Assembly (NCBI RefSeq): GCF_001412085.1
Contig: NZ_LKEV01000002.1
Span: 424,447-488,446, forward strand
Length of the DNA stretch: 64,000 nt
DNA from: Corynebacterium lowii
GTDB taxonomy: Bacteria; Actinomycetota; Actinomycetes; Mycobacteriales; Mycobacteriaceae
Direction: 5' to 3'
Part shown: piece by piece, positions 8,675 through 16,807 of the stretch
Numbering within the stretch: position 1 is the stretch's first letter
How the letters are laid out: each line of letters begins with the position of its first letter
Made by a program: the position numbers and the translations under genes
The notes under the pieces: model-generated
Databases searched by the model: none
Told to the model about the DNA's origin: nothing
Seen by the model: only the letters and a program-made list of their open reading frames with translations

Positions 8675-10228
8675 GTGAAACGCCGTACCGTCCTCAAAGC
8701 CGCCGCTGCGGCTGGTTGATTCCCCTTGCTCGGCAAGGCCCCGCTCTCCTCTGCCTCCGCCACTACCGACGCCACCGCAACCACACCGCAGCAGCACGTC
8801 CTCTTTAGCGAGGGCTTCGACGAAGTAACCAACCCCGCCTCCTTCACGCATCGCCTGCCCGAGGGCTGGACGAACACGGTGGAGGGAGTGACCTCCGGGG
8901 AGAAGCACTGGGAGGGTTGGACGCTGGCCACCATCAGGGATTGGACCTGGGCTGCGGGCACGGATAAAAGGCAGTGGTTCACCCGGGGTTATGAGCAGGT
9001 GGCGATCATTGATTCCAAGCAGCAGCGCCTTAATTCCACCGATTCCATGAACGCCCACCTCTTCTCCCCCGCTATTGAGGTCACAGGCCACGCGGAGGTG
9101 GTGGTGGAGTTCGATTCCCACTATCGCCAGGGTAAAAAGGGCCAGCGCGCCGTGGTGACCGCCACACTCGATGACAATGAGGAGCGCGAGATTCTGCGCT
9201 TGGAAGAAGATCGCATTTCCTCCCACGAGGCGCTGCGCCTTCCCCTTCCCACCGGGGCCACCACGCTGCGCCTGGGTTTTCATTACCTCGGCGGCAATGA
9301 TGATTGGTTCTGGGCCATTGATAACGTGGCCGTCACCCTGCCGCTGGCAGAACCCGCGCACGAGCCGGTGGCCATCATTGATGTTCTCTCCGATATCCAG
9401 GGCGATATTGCCGATTATGAGGACGCCGTGCGCCAGCTCAACGCCATGCCCGAACCCGCCCAGGCGCTAGTGATTAATGGCGATGCCGTGGATAAGGGCA
9501 GCCGGGAACTCTGGGAGGAGTTCACCGCCGCCGCCCGGCGCACCCCTCATACCTCGGGAAATACCATCATGACCGCCGGAAACCACGAGATGTATGGCGA
9601 TGAGGGCTCGCAAACCTATATCCAGCGCTTTTTGGATTATTCACGCAGCCAGGGGCTCTGGCAGGAGATACTGGTAAACGGTATTCCCTTGCTCACCATC
9701 AATTCCGAGTACTACTCCGATGTGGACCGCGACGGTAAAGAACCCTTCGTGCGGCTCTCCCCTGAACAACTCTCCTGGCTCGATGAACGCCTCGCCCACT
9801 GGCGCGATCAGGGCCAGCCGGTGTTGCTCTTTGCCCACTACCTGCTACCCAATACCGTCTCTATGTCTCACAGCGCGTGGTATCAGAATGACTACGAGGA
9901 CCTAGAGGCCCTTTCCAATGTGCTGAGCAAGTACACCCACCAGGTGATGTTCACCTCCCACAGCCACGCCTCCCTGCTCCACCAGCACGATTGGTGGGGT
10001 ATGCGCCGCTACGCGGGCACGGGTGAGGCGGGCAAGCGGGGTTTTCCGGTGGTCAATACCGGGGCAATCCTCAACGCCTATATGCCCGAGGACGATCACG
10101 ACGAGACGATCCTTGACGGCCCGGCCTCCTCCGGGCTGCGGGTGCGTATTTATCACGATCGCGTGCGCGTGGAGGCCTGGGACTTCATCGAGAAGAAGCG
10201 GGTGAAAGTGCAGGACTTCCGCCGCTAA
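8675..10228 (+). pseudogene. Tat-exported metallophosphoesterase with an in-frame stop in the signal peptide
   Basis: A GTG at 8675, preceded by GGAGG with good spacing, opens a classic twin-arginine signal, MKRRTVLKAAAAAG, which is cut by TGA at 8717-8719 and then continues in the same frame as FPLLGKAPLSSASA. The uninterrupted part from TTG 8726 encodes 500 aa. It has an N-terminal beta-rich domain (LFSEGFDEV..., choice-of-anchor-like, about 30-205) and then a calcineurin-like phosphoesterase domain with DVLSDIQGD (about 215), NGDAVDKGS (about 250), AGNHEM (about 284) and HSH (about 411), the metal ligands. Without the signal the product would stay in the cytoplasm or not be made. A TGG-to-TGA change is the simplest explanation; a sequencing error or stop readthrough are alternatives. 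Confidence 0.8.
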
Positions 10229-11163
10229 AGAACGCGCACGGCCTCCACCACCAGGTTCCAGAACCTCTCGTGGTCCAGGCGCACCGCCACGGAGGTGTGG
10301 CAGTCCTCGGGCGCGGGGGCTCGGAAATCCGCCACCGTCATGCCGGTGGTGAGCGCCCCACGCAGTTCCACATCCAGGGGCACCTTCACGGTGCTCACCA
10401 CGGCGGGGTCGATGAGGTAGGCGATGGTACAGGGGTCGTGCACCGGAGGGTCGTCGAAACCCTGGGCCTGGCGGTAAGCCTCACGGAAGAAACCGCACAG
10501 GCCCACCACAAAGTCCCCGGCCTGAGTACCCAGCTGGGCAAAGCGCTCCTCCACCTCGCGGGTGGCAAGGGCCTGGTGGGTGAGGTCGAGGCCCACCATC
10601 ACCACGGGCCAGGATTCGTTGAATACGATGTGCGCGGCCTCGGGGTCCACGGAGATATTGAACTCCGCCGTGGCCGTTTTATTGCCCTCGTGATAACCGC
10701 CGCCCATGAGTACCACCTCGCGCACCCGCTCCACGATGCGCGGTTCCTTGCGCGCGGCCATCGCAATGTTGGTCAGCGGACCAGTAGGCACCAGGGTGAT
10801 GGTGCCCGGTTCGTGGCTCATCACCGTATCAATAATGAAGTCCACGGCATGCGCCTGCTCCACGGAAACGCGCGGGTCTGGCAATTCAAAGCCGTGAATC
10901 TCCATACCGGAATCGCCGTGGACATCGGCGGCCACCTCCACCGGGCGCACCAGGGGGCGCGTGCAACCGGCGTGCAGGGGGACGTCGATAAGCCCGGCAA
11001 TGGTCATCACCTGCCGGGCGTTGAAGGTGACCTTCTCTAGGGTCTGATTGCCGCCAATGGTGGTAATACCCACCAGGTCGATAGCGGGGTTGCCTGCGGC
11101 GAGGAGGATGGCGACGGCATCGTCGTGGCCGGGGTCGCAATCGAGAATGATTTTTCGCGCCAT
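10225..11163 (-). CDS. Nucleoside hydrolase (inosine-uridine preferring type)
   Basis: Cleaves nucleosides to base and ribose in the cytoplasm. 312 aa, normal for the family. The diagnostic Asp-rich calcium site DCDPGHDDA is at residues 8-16, and NISVDPEAAHIVF plus VMVGLDLTHQAL lie in the centre and C-terminal half. The stop overlaps the stop of the convergent metallophosphoesterase by three bases. It follows a small ORF and a sulfur transporter gene on the same strand; a common transcript is possible. Substrate preference (purine or pyrimidine) cannot be read from the sequence. Confidence 0.92.
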   Translation of the reverse strand: MARKIILDCDPGHDDAVAILLAAGNPAIDLVGITTIGGNQTLEKVTFNARQVMTIAGLIDVPLHAGCTRPLVRPVEVAADVHGDSGMEIHGFELPDPRVSVEQAHAVDFIIDTVMSHEPGTITLVPTGPLTNIAMAARKEPRIVERVREVVLMGGGYHEGNKTATAEFNISVDPEAAHIVFNESWPVVMVGLDLTHQALATREVEERFAQLGTQAGDFVVGLCGFFREAYRQAQGFDDPPVHDPCTIAYLIDPAVVSTVKVPLDVELRGALTTGMTVADFRAPAPEDCHTSVAVRLDHERFWNLVVEAVRVL

Positions 11164-11173
11164 GCTTGTGCCC

Positions 11174-11302
11174 CTAGCTGGAATAAATACGCGGCAGCAG
11201 GGAAAGGTCCAGCAGGTGTTCCTCCGGCACCTCGAAAATCCCCATCATCTGATCGAACTCGTGGGCTTCCGCTCCAGAGAGCAATACCTGCTCCCGATCC
11301 AT
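11174..11302 (-). CDS. Small hypothetical protein (42 aa)
   Basis: Short frame starting MDREQVLLSGAEAHEF and ending in LLPRIYSS. The ATG at 11302 has a GGAG six bases upstream; an earlier in-frame ATG exists at 11314. It fills the gap between the YedE-TusA gene and the nucleoside hydrolase, all on the minus strand, and uses codons typical of the neighbours. I do not recognise a family. It could be a real small acidic protein or a chance frame. Confidence 0.45.
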   Translation of the reverse strand: MDREQVLLSGAEAHEFDQMMGIFEVPEEHLLDLSLLPRIYSS

Positions 11303-11348
11303 CCAGGGCTCCATACCACCAGAGTGTAACCCACCCGGTGCGGGCGCA

Positions 11349-12710
11349 CTACGTTCCCAACACCGCCCCCTTGCGCAGTGTGATGCTCCACCCAGCCTCG
11401 CCGCGCTCCTCGAAGTTCACCACCTCGTGACCGTCCTCGGCGGCCCAGCGGGGAATGGAATCGGTGGCCTGGGTGCAATCAAAGTCAATCACCAATTCCT
11501 CCCCCGATGCCAGGGCCTTCATGGCCTCCTTGGCCTCAATGAGTGGGAAGGGGCACACCGCACCAAAAGTATCCAGGCGGTAGCGTCCGGGAGCCAGCGT
11601 GGCGACGCCCCCGTAGCCCTGCTCCTGCGCCGCCCCGCCGCCCAGGGTGATGAGGCCGGACACTGCGGGGGTGGCGGCTACTGCGGTAGCCGGGGCGTCG
11701 ATAGTAGAAGCGGGGCGCGGGGCAGCCGGGCGCAACCACAGCTTTGCCCCCAGCCCCACGCCGAGCGCGATGAAAAGCAGTGCCAACCAGCCCTGATAGG
11801 TAAAAAGGGAGGTTTGCACCATTCCGTTGCCCACGGTGCAGCCGCCGGCCAACGAGGCACCCACGCCCATCGCCAAGCCGCCGACGACCGCGCGGGTGGC
11901 CGCGGTGGCATCGGGCACGCGCACGCGGAACTCCCCGGTGAGCTTGGCCGCCACGAAGGCCCCGGCGAAGATACCGAGCACGAGCATCACACCCCAGTCC
12001 ACGCGCTGCGTATCACCCGTGACGGCGTAACGCAGGATATTGGAGGTGGGAGTGGTGATGCCCAGGCCGTCGTTGCGACCGGTGGCCGCCGAGAGCGGCC
12101 AAGCGATCACGCCGAGCAGACCGATGAGCACGGCGGCGGTATAGAGGTGCAGGGGACGCTTCCAGCGCTCGCGGTGGAGTGCGGGCAGGGGCTTTTCCGT
12201 GGCGAGGAAGCGGCGCACCAGCACCACCGTGCCCGCGCTGAGTGCCAGGGCGAACCACCAGGGAGAAAGACCCAGGGTTTCCGGCAGGCTGCGCAGGGGC
12301 AGCGTGCGGGAATGTAAGGCCTCGTTGAAGCCGCGCAGCGCCCCGGCCTTCATTGCCGCCGCCGAGAGCGCGTAAGTGCCCAGCGCAATCCAGGACCCCA
12401 CCAGGCCCTCTGCCGAGCGGTACCAGGTGCCCGAGGCGCAACCGCCCGCCAGCACAATGCCCAGGCCGAAGATGAGCCCACCGAGGATCACGGCCAGCGG
12501 GGCGAGATCGTCATACTCCGGGGCGATCACGCCCAGGCTACTCAACGCCGCCAGGCCCACCGCGTGCACGGAGATAACGATGAGCAGGCCGGTAAAGCCC
12601 CGCCAGGTGCGTTGCAGGAAAATATCGCGCAACATGCCGGTCACGCAGAAGCGTCCGCGCTGCATCACCGCGCCGAGGACGGCGCCCAGGGCTAGGCCCG
12701 TGAGAATCAT
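11349..12710 (-). CDS. YeeE/YedE sulfur transporter fused to a TusA-like domain
   Basis: Membrane protein of the YeeE/YedE (TsuA-type thiosulfate uptake) family with a C-terminal sulfur-carrier domain. I choose ATG 12710 (453 aa), since GAAAGG lies six bases upstream; a longer frame to 12752 would run into the operator. Conserved cysteine motifs are GRFCVTGMLRD near the start, GGCASGTWYRS and GGCTVGNGM. The C-terminal ~75 residues contain CPFPLIEAKEAM, the TusA CPxP motif. E. coli has TsuA and TsuB (TusA-like) as separate proteins, so the fusion probably hands sulfur directly from the channel to the carrier. An McbR-type operator lies upstream, consistent with sulfur control. Confidence 0.9.
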   Translation of the reverse strand: MILTGLALGAVLGAVMQRGRFCVTGMLRDIFLQRTWRGFTGLLIVISVHAVGLAALSSLGVIAPEYDDLAPLAVILGGLIFGLGIVLAGGCASGTWYRSAEGLVGSWIALGTYALSAAAMKAGALRGFNEALHSRTLPLRSLPETLGLSPWWFALALSAGTVVLVRRFLATEKPLPALHRERWKRPLHLYTAAVLIGLLGVIAWPLSAATGRNDGLGITTPTSNILRYAVTGDTQRVDWGVMLVLGIFAGAFVAAKLTGEFRVRVPDATAATRAVVGGLAMGVGASLAGGCTVGNGMVQTSLFTYQGWLALLFIALGVGLGAKLWLRPAAPRPASTIDAPATAVAATPAVSGLITLGGGAAQEQGYGGVATLAPGRYRLDTFGAVCPFPLIEAKEAMKALASGEELVIDFDCTQATDSIPRWAAEDGHEVVNFEERGEAGWSITLRKGAVLGT

Positions 12711-12751
12711 GGCTGGCCTTTCTGTCCGGGTAGGAATGATCGGATTCATCA

Positions 12752-12767
12752 TAGACGAATCTGTCTA
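12752..12767. promoter_or_regulatory. McbR-type operator (sulfur regulon)
   Basis: TAGAC-GAATCT-GTCTA is an exact match to the TAGAC-N6-GTCTA site of McbR, the C. glutamicum TetR-family repressor of methionine/cysteine genes. It lies 42 bases upstream of the transporter start and 51 bases upstream of the divergent DUF5129 gene, so it could act on either; the sulfur transporter is the likely target. Confidence 0.75.
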
Positions 12768-12817
12768 GATAGAACATACCGTTCAGTTTTTCGATCTTTC
12801 TACGATAGCCTGGCCCC

Positions 12818-14283
12818 ATGCCACGCGATAACAGGCTCGGAAAAGGAATCATCGCGGCACTCAGCGCCGCCGCACTCACGGGTGTAGGTGCTGGCATGGC
12901 TACCTGGGCGGTTCAGCCCCCCCGGAATACGGCCAGCAGATTAGCGTTCCCCGTGAGCAACTAGAACCTCACCAGGTATCCCTTACTATCGACGACCCGC
13001 AGGATGTGCTTAGCGCCGAGGACGAAGCTCGCATGGAAAGCGACGCCCAGCGCCTCCAGGTACCCGCCGTAGTCACCGGCTTGTACTACGTGGTCTTTGA
13101 GAACAACAAAGAAAACGTGCTGGACTCGTTAGAAAATCACGTTCGCGACCACCGCCCCGAACTTATCGCCCCCGATGATGACCACTACGCTGATGGCATC
13201 CTCATCGTGGGTGTAGGCCTTTCTCCCCGCAATGCCTTCATCGGCTGCGGCAATGATGTGTGCGATGCCCTCGACCTCTGGGGCGGGACATCCTTAGATA
13301 CAGCCCTCGACGCCATGAAACCCGGCGTAGCAGACGGCAATATCCCCGCCGGGCTTTTCAACTCTGCTCAAACCGCCACCGACGTAGCCGCCCTAGAACA
13401 GCGCCTTTATGACGATGCCGTGGGAGATCGCACAGCCGCCAGTGTCGGGGCCGGGTTGGGAACCTCTGCCTTGGTAGGTGGGGTGGGCTCCGTCCTAACG
13501 GTAAGCCGCAACACCCGCAGAAAGAAATCGGAGGAGGCCCGCTCAGACCTCGACCATGTACTGAACAATTACGGGGAGATCGCCCAACGCCTCGACAGCA
13601 TAGACATCCGAGCAAACTCACTAAGCAGCTCCTTTGCCGATAAGCAATTGCGCCAGCAATGGGCCGAGGTACGCGATCGCTTTCTAGCTCTTGACGAGCA
13701 AATATCCGGCGCTGGCGGGCTGAGTTCTCTTAATACCGGCGACGATAAAGTGATGGCAAAACAGCACTCCACCATCGCCACAGCCGCCACCACCGTGACA
13801 CAGATAGAAACGGCCGAGGAGAATATCGACCGCCTCTTCAATCTCGAACAAGGTGATGTGACCACCCGCCAATCCGATCTAGAGGACCTGCGCGGGGACG
13901 TGCGCAAGGCCAAACTGGCGGCCAAGAGCACCGAACTTAAAAAGGAATTGGAGGCCATCGGTCAGCGTATTCAGCAGTTAGCACAACAAGTAGAAAACCC
14001 CACCTTCATGGCTGATCTGGTGCGCATTACCAACGATTATCAGGCTGCACTCGCAGAGATGAAGCGCCGCGAACTTTCCGATGTGAAGGACTATGAACCG
14101 CTGCGTCAACCCCGACTCTACGACCCTGACTATCGCTACAGCGATTTTGTGACCTACTACGCTATTTCCTCCTGGCACAGCAATAACGTGGCCACTCACC
14201 AAGCCCAGCAATCTTCGTCCAGCTCCACCAATACCTCTTATTCCTCTGGTTTTAGCGGCGGGGGCGGTTCTTCTAGCTTCTAA
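12818..14283 (+). pseudogene. Exported DUF5129/TPM-like protein, frameshifted at a poly-C tract
   Basis: ATG 12818 opens MPRDNRLGKGIIAALSAAALTG, a signal/anchor segment, but the frame ends at TAG 12962. The downstream frame, open from before 12913 to 14283, continues sensibly (PPEYGQQISVPREQLEPH...). The two join at a run of seven Cs (12917-12923); five or eight Cs would restore the frame. The main part (425 codons from GTG 13006) has a TPM-like domain (LYYVVFENNKENVL...GILIVGVGLSPRN), a glycine-rich membrane segment near residue 150, a long coiled coil, and a SSGFSGGGGSSSF tail typical of TPM proteins. Role unknown; probably cell envelope. A sequencing error, phase-variable tract or true decay are all possible. 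Confidence 0.75.
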
Positions 14284-14339
14284 ATACCTCTACTAAAGGG
14301 GCTAGCGCTGCCGCGCCATTCATGCCACCCTTAAGTACC

Positions 14340-15515
14340 ATGTCCTTTCCTTCCACACGCACCCGCATTGACGGTTTTGACCTCGCCCGGGCGCTGGCCA
14401 TCATCGGCATGATGACGGCGCACCTGGGTCCCGATCTCCCGTGGGTTAATGCTCTGAGCAATGGTTTCCCCTCCGCGCTCTTTGCCGTGCTCGCCGGGGT
14501 ATCGCTGAGTTTGATGAATAGCAAGGCCGACGCCACCGGGGGCGCCGCTTTAGCCCAGGCCCGGCACCGCGCCATGATTCGCGGCGTGGTACTCGTGGGA
14601 ATCGGCATGATTCTTTCCACCGTGCAGGTGGCCATCGCCGTGGTGCTCGGCTCTATTGGAGCGATCTACCTGGTGCTTGGCCCCTGTACCCGATGGCGCA
14701 CCTGCTGGCTGATGACCGCTGCCGTGGCACTGCCTGTGCTCGGCATCGCTTTGAGCTTCTACCTCACTATAGGTGAGACGGTTATCGAAAGTCCGCTATT
14801 AGCCGGTGCTTACCCCATTCTCAATTGGCTGGCCTACGGTCTTTTTGGCATGGTGCTTTACCGCGCTTTCTCCGCTGGCGCCCGTGCCGCGGTACCCGTC
14901 ACCGTGATCGGCCTGCTCGTAGGCGGCGTCGGAGTATGGCAACGCCACCTCACCGGGGAGTTGGGGCATGGGGAAAATCCCCTGGACGTGGTGTATTCCT
15001 GGGGCATGTCGGCCGGAGTCATCGGGTTGTGCCTGCTGGTTACTCGCCCGCAGATTCTCACTAAGGCCCTGTACCCGCTGCGCAGCTTGGGCATCATGGC
15101 GCTTACCGTATATGTGGCCCACGTGCTCACCGCGGCTATCCCTTTGGGTGGTTATCTCGATTTCCAGCAATCCATGAAGGACGATTCTGCCGTCTATACC
15201 GATTCGCCCGCTGACCTCTATGCCGGCGTGGACTTCGAGGAGTATCGCAACCGTGTGGCGCGTACTCATGATTGGGAGGAGTACATGAAGGTGGAATCCA
15301 CCATGCTCTTCGAGCCGGGCATATCCGATCCCGGCGTTCAAAAACTCCCGAGCGGGAATGAACTCACCGCCTGGTGGCTCGGCTCCATCGGTTTCTCCCT
15401 GCTGGCCTGTTCCCTGTGGCGGGGCTGGCGCCCGCGCGGCCCGTTGGAGGAGGGGCTGCGTCGGATAGCGTATCGGGGCAGCACCTATAAAGAGGTTTCT
15501 CCTCCGAGTGCATAA
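14340..15515 (+). CDS. DUF418-type polytopic membrane protein
   Basis: Membrane protein of about 391 aa. It starts RIDGFDLARALAIIGMMTAHL, the N-terminal signature of the DUF1624/DUF418 (HGSNAT-like) group, and ends with RGPLEEGLRRIAY, close to the DUF418 C-terminal motif. About nine hydrophobic segments are seen. Between the last two there is a soluble acidic insertion (about residues 280-340, YTDSPADLYAGVDFEEY). An upstream in-frame ATG at 14322 is an alternative start; neither has a clear ribosome-binding site. Related proteins are putative acyltransferases or transporters; the function here is unknown. Confidence 0.8.
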   Translation: MSFPSTRTRIDGFDLARALAIIGMMTAHLGPDLPWVNALSNGFPSALFAVLAGVSLSLMNSKADATGGAALAQARHRAMIRGVVLVGIGMILSTVQVAIAVVLGSIGAIYLVLGPCTRWRTCWLMTAAVALPVLGIALSFYLTIGETVIESPLLAGAYPILNWLAYGLFGMVLYRAFSAGARAAVPVTVIGLLVGGVGVWQRHLTGELGHGENPLDVVYSWGMSAGVIGLCLLVTRPQILTKALYPLRSLGIMALTVYVAHVLTAAIPLGGYLDFQQSMKDDSAVYTDSPADLYAGVDFEEYRNRVARTHDWEEYMKVESTMLFEPGISDPGVQKLPSGNELTAWWLGSIGFSLLACSLWRGWRPRGPLEEGLRRIAYRGSTYKEVSPPSA

Positions 15516-15546
15516 TCTGGGACGCATAATCTGTGCACATAATCTG
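15511..15546 (+). repeat. Three short direct repeats CATAATCTG
   Basis: CATAATCTG occurs at 15511, 15525 and 15538 (14- and 13-base steps), starting on the stop codon of the DUF418 gene and running toward the PTS-like gene. No hairpin or known operator was recognised. Confidence 0.6.
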
Positions 15547-15672
15547 AGGCGCATATTTTGAGCGCGTCACTCAGGGGCGAACTCGGCACAGAGATAATCC
15601 ACCGCCTATGAGCACGCCTACGGGAACATGTATGTTCGTATGCGACTGTTAGACGTATTTCAAGGATTTTTT

Positions 15673-16764
15673 ATGGCTGATTCCCCCTCCGCCGCCCCCG
15701 CCACGCCTGCGGTTTATGCCACCTCCGTAGGAGACTTCACGCTCAAAGTGCTCAACGGCATTTCCATCGCCGTGGTGGTATCCCTCGTGCCCCAGGCGCT
15801 ACTGGGAGAGCTTTTTAAAGCGCTGCTGCCGGTATTCCCCCAGGGCATCAACATCATCAATATGGTGAGCTTTACCGCCTCCATGATGCCGCTCATCATC
15901 GGCGTGATGGTGGCCATGCAGTTCAAGCTCACCCCCATCCAAACCGCCGCCGTGGGTATTGCCGCCATTCTTGGCTCCGGGGTGGCCACCGCCGACCCCG
16001 AGGGCGGATTCCACGTCCAGGGCACCGGCCTGGTGATTAACTCCGGGCTCACCGCCGCAATGGCCGTGGGCGTGGTGGCCGTGATCGGGCACCGGCTGAA
16101 GAATTACACGATCCTGCTGCTCTCCATGATCGTGGTGCTGGTGGCCGGCGGTATCGGCTCGATGGTCACCTACCCGGCGGTGAAGGTGCTCACACAATGG
16201 CTCGGCAGCATCGTCAATGGGGCCACCGGCTTCCAGCCCGTGCTCATGGGCCTGGTGCTCGCGGTGCTCTTCTCCGTCATGATCGTCTCCCCCATCTCCA
16301 CCGTGGGTATCGCCACTGCCATCTTCATGGAGGGCGTTTCCTCCGGTACGGCCAACCTCGGCGTGACGGCCGCGGGCTTTGGCCTCATGGTGGCCGGGTG
16401 GAAGGTCAACGGCTTTGGCACCTCCATCCTGCACGTTCTGGGTTCCCCCAAGGTGCAGATGGCTAACCTGTGGTCACGGCCCGTCACCATGCTGCCAATG
16501 ATGTGCACGGCGGCCGTCGTGGGTGCACTCGGCGGCCTGCTGGGTATCTCCGGCACGCCCATCTCGGCGGGCTTCGGCGTCTCCGGTCTCATGGGGCCGC
16601 TGGCCGCCCTCAACTACGAGGGCTGGGGATGGAGCGCCGCCAACATCGCCATCGTTGCGGTGCTCTTCTTTGTGCTTCCCCTGGTGCTCTCCATCGTGTT
16701 CAGCAAAATCTTTGAAAAGATCGGCTGGGTGCGCCCGGAGAATTACAAGCTGGACTTCGAATAA
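15673..16764 (+). CDS. PTS-like transporter subunit IIC (PTS_IIC_2 family)
   Basis: Integral membrane protein of 363 aa with about ten hydrophobic segments, resembling the stand-alone EIIC-like family in which the permease is not attached to IIA or IIB domains. Start chosen at ATG 15673, six bases after CAAGGA; the frame extends 15 codons upstream without a good site. Motifs include FGVSGLMGPLAALNYEGWGW near the C-terminus and SPISTVGIATAIFMEG. No PTS IIA/IIB gene is adjacent, so sugar transport by phosphorelay is uncertain; the solute is unknown. Confidence 0.82.
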   Translation: MADSPSAAPATPAVYATSVGDFTLKVLNGISIAVVVSLVPQALLGELFKALLPVFPQGINIINMVSFTASMMPLIIGVMVAMQFKLTPIQTAAVGIAAILGSGVATADPEGGFHVQGTGLVINSGLTAAMAVGVVAVIGHRLKNYTILLLSMIVVLVAGGIGSMVTYPAVKVLTQWLGSIVNGATGFQPVLMGLVLAVLFSVMIVSPISTVGIATAIFMEGVSSGTANLGVTAAGFGLMVAGWKVNGFGTSILHVLGSPKVQMANLWSRPVTMLPMMCTAAVVGALGGLLGISGTPISAGFGVSGLMGPLAALNYEGWGWSAANIAIVAVLFFVLPLVLSIVFSKIFEKIGWVRPENYKLDFE

Positions 16765-16767
16765 AAG

Positions 16768-16780
16768 GCTTATCGACGCC
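16768..16780 (+). repeat. Dispersed 13-mer GCTTATCGACGCC (intergenic copy; others listed)
   Basis: Exact copies, on either strand, start at 7070, 16768, 37711, 37876, 41700, 53803 and 58615. Copies with one mismatch start at 4294, 10981, 18457, 23222, 25644, 29214, 31282, 38603, 45051 and 60626. A two-mismatch copy is at 56862. Six of these 17 are between genes (16768, 18457, 29214, 31282, 38603, 60626). Most are followed by further G/C, giving GCTTATCGACGCCGCC as an extended consensus. Confidence 0.7.
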
Positions 16781-16807
16781 CCCGGTGGTACAACCCCGCT
16801 GGGGCTA

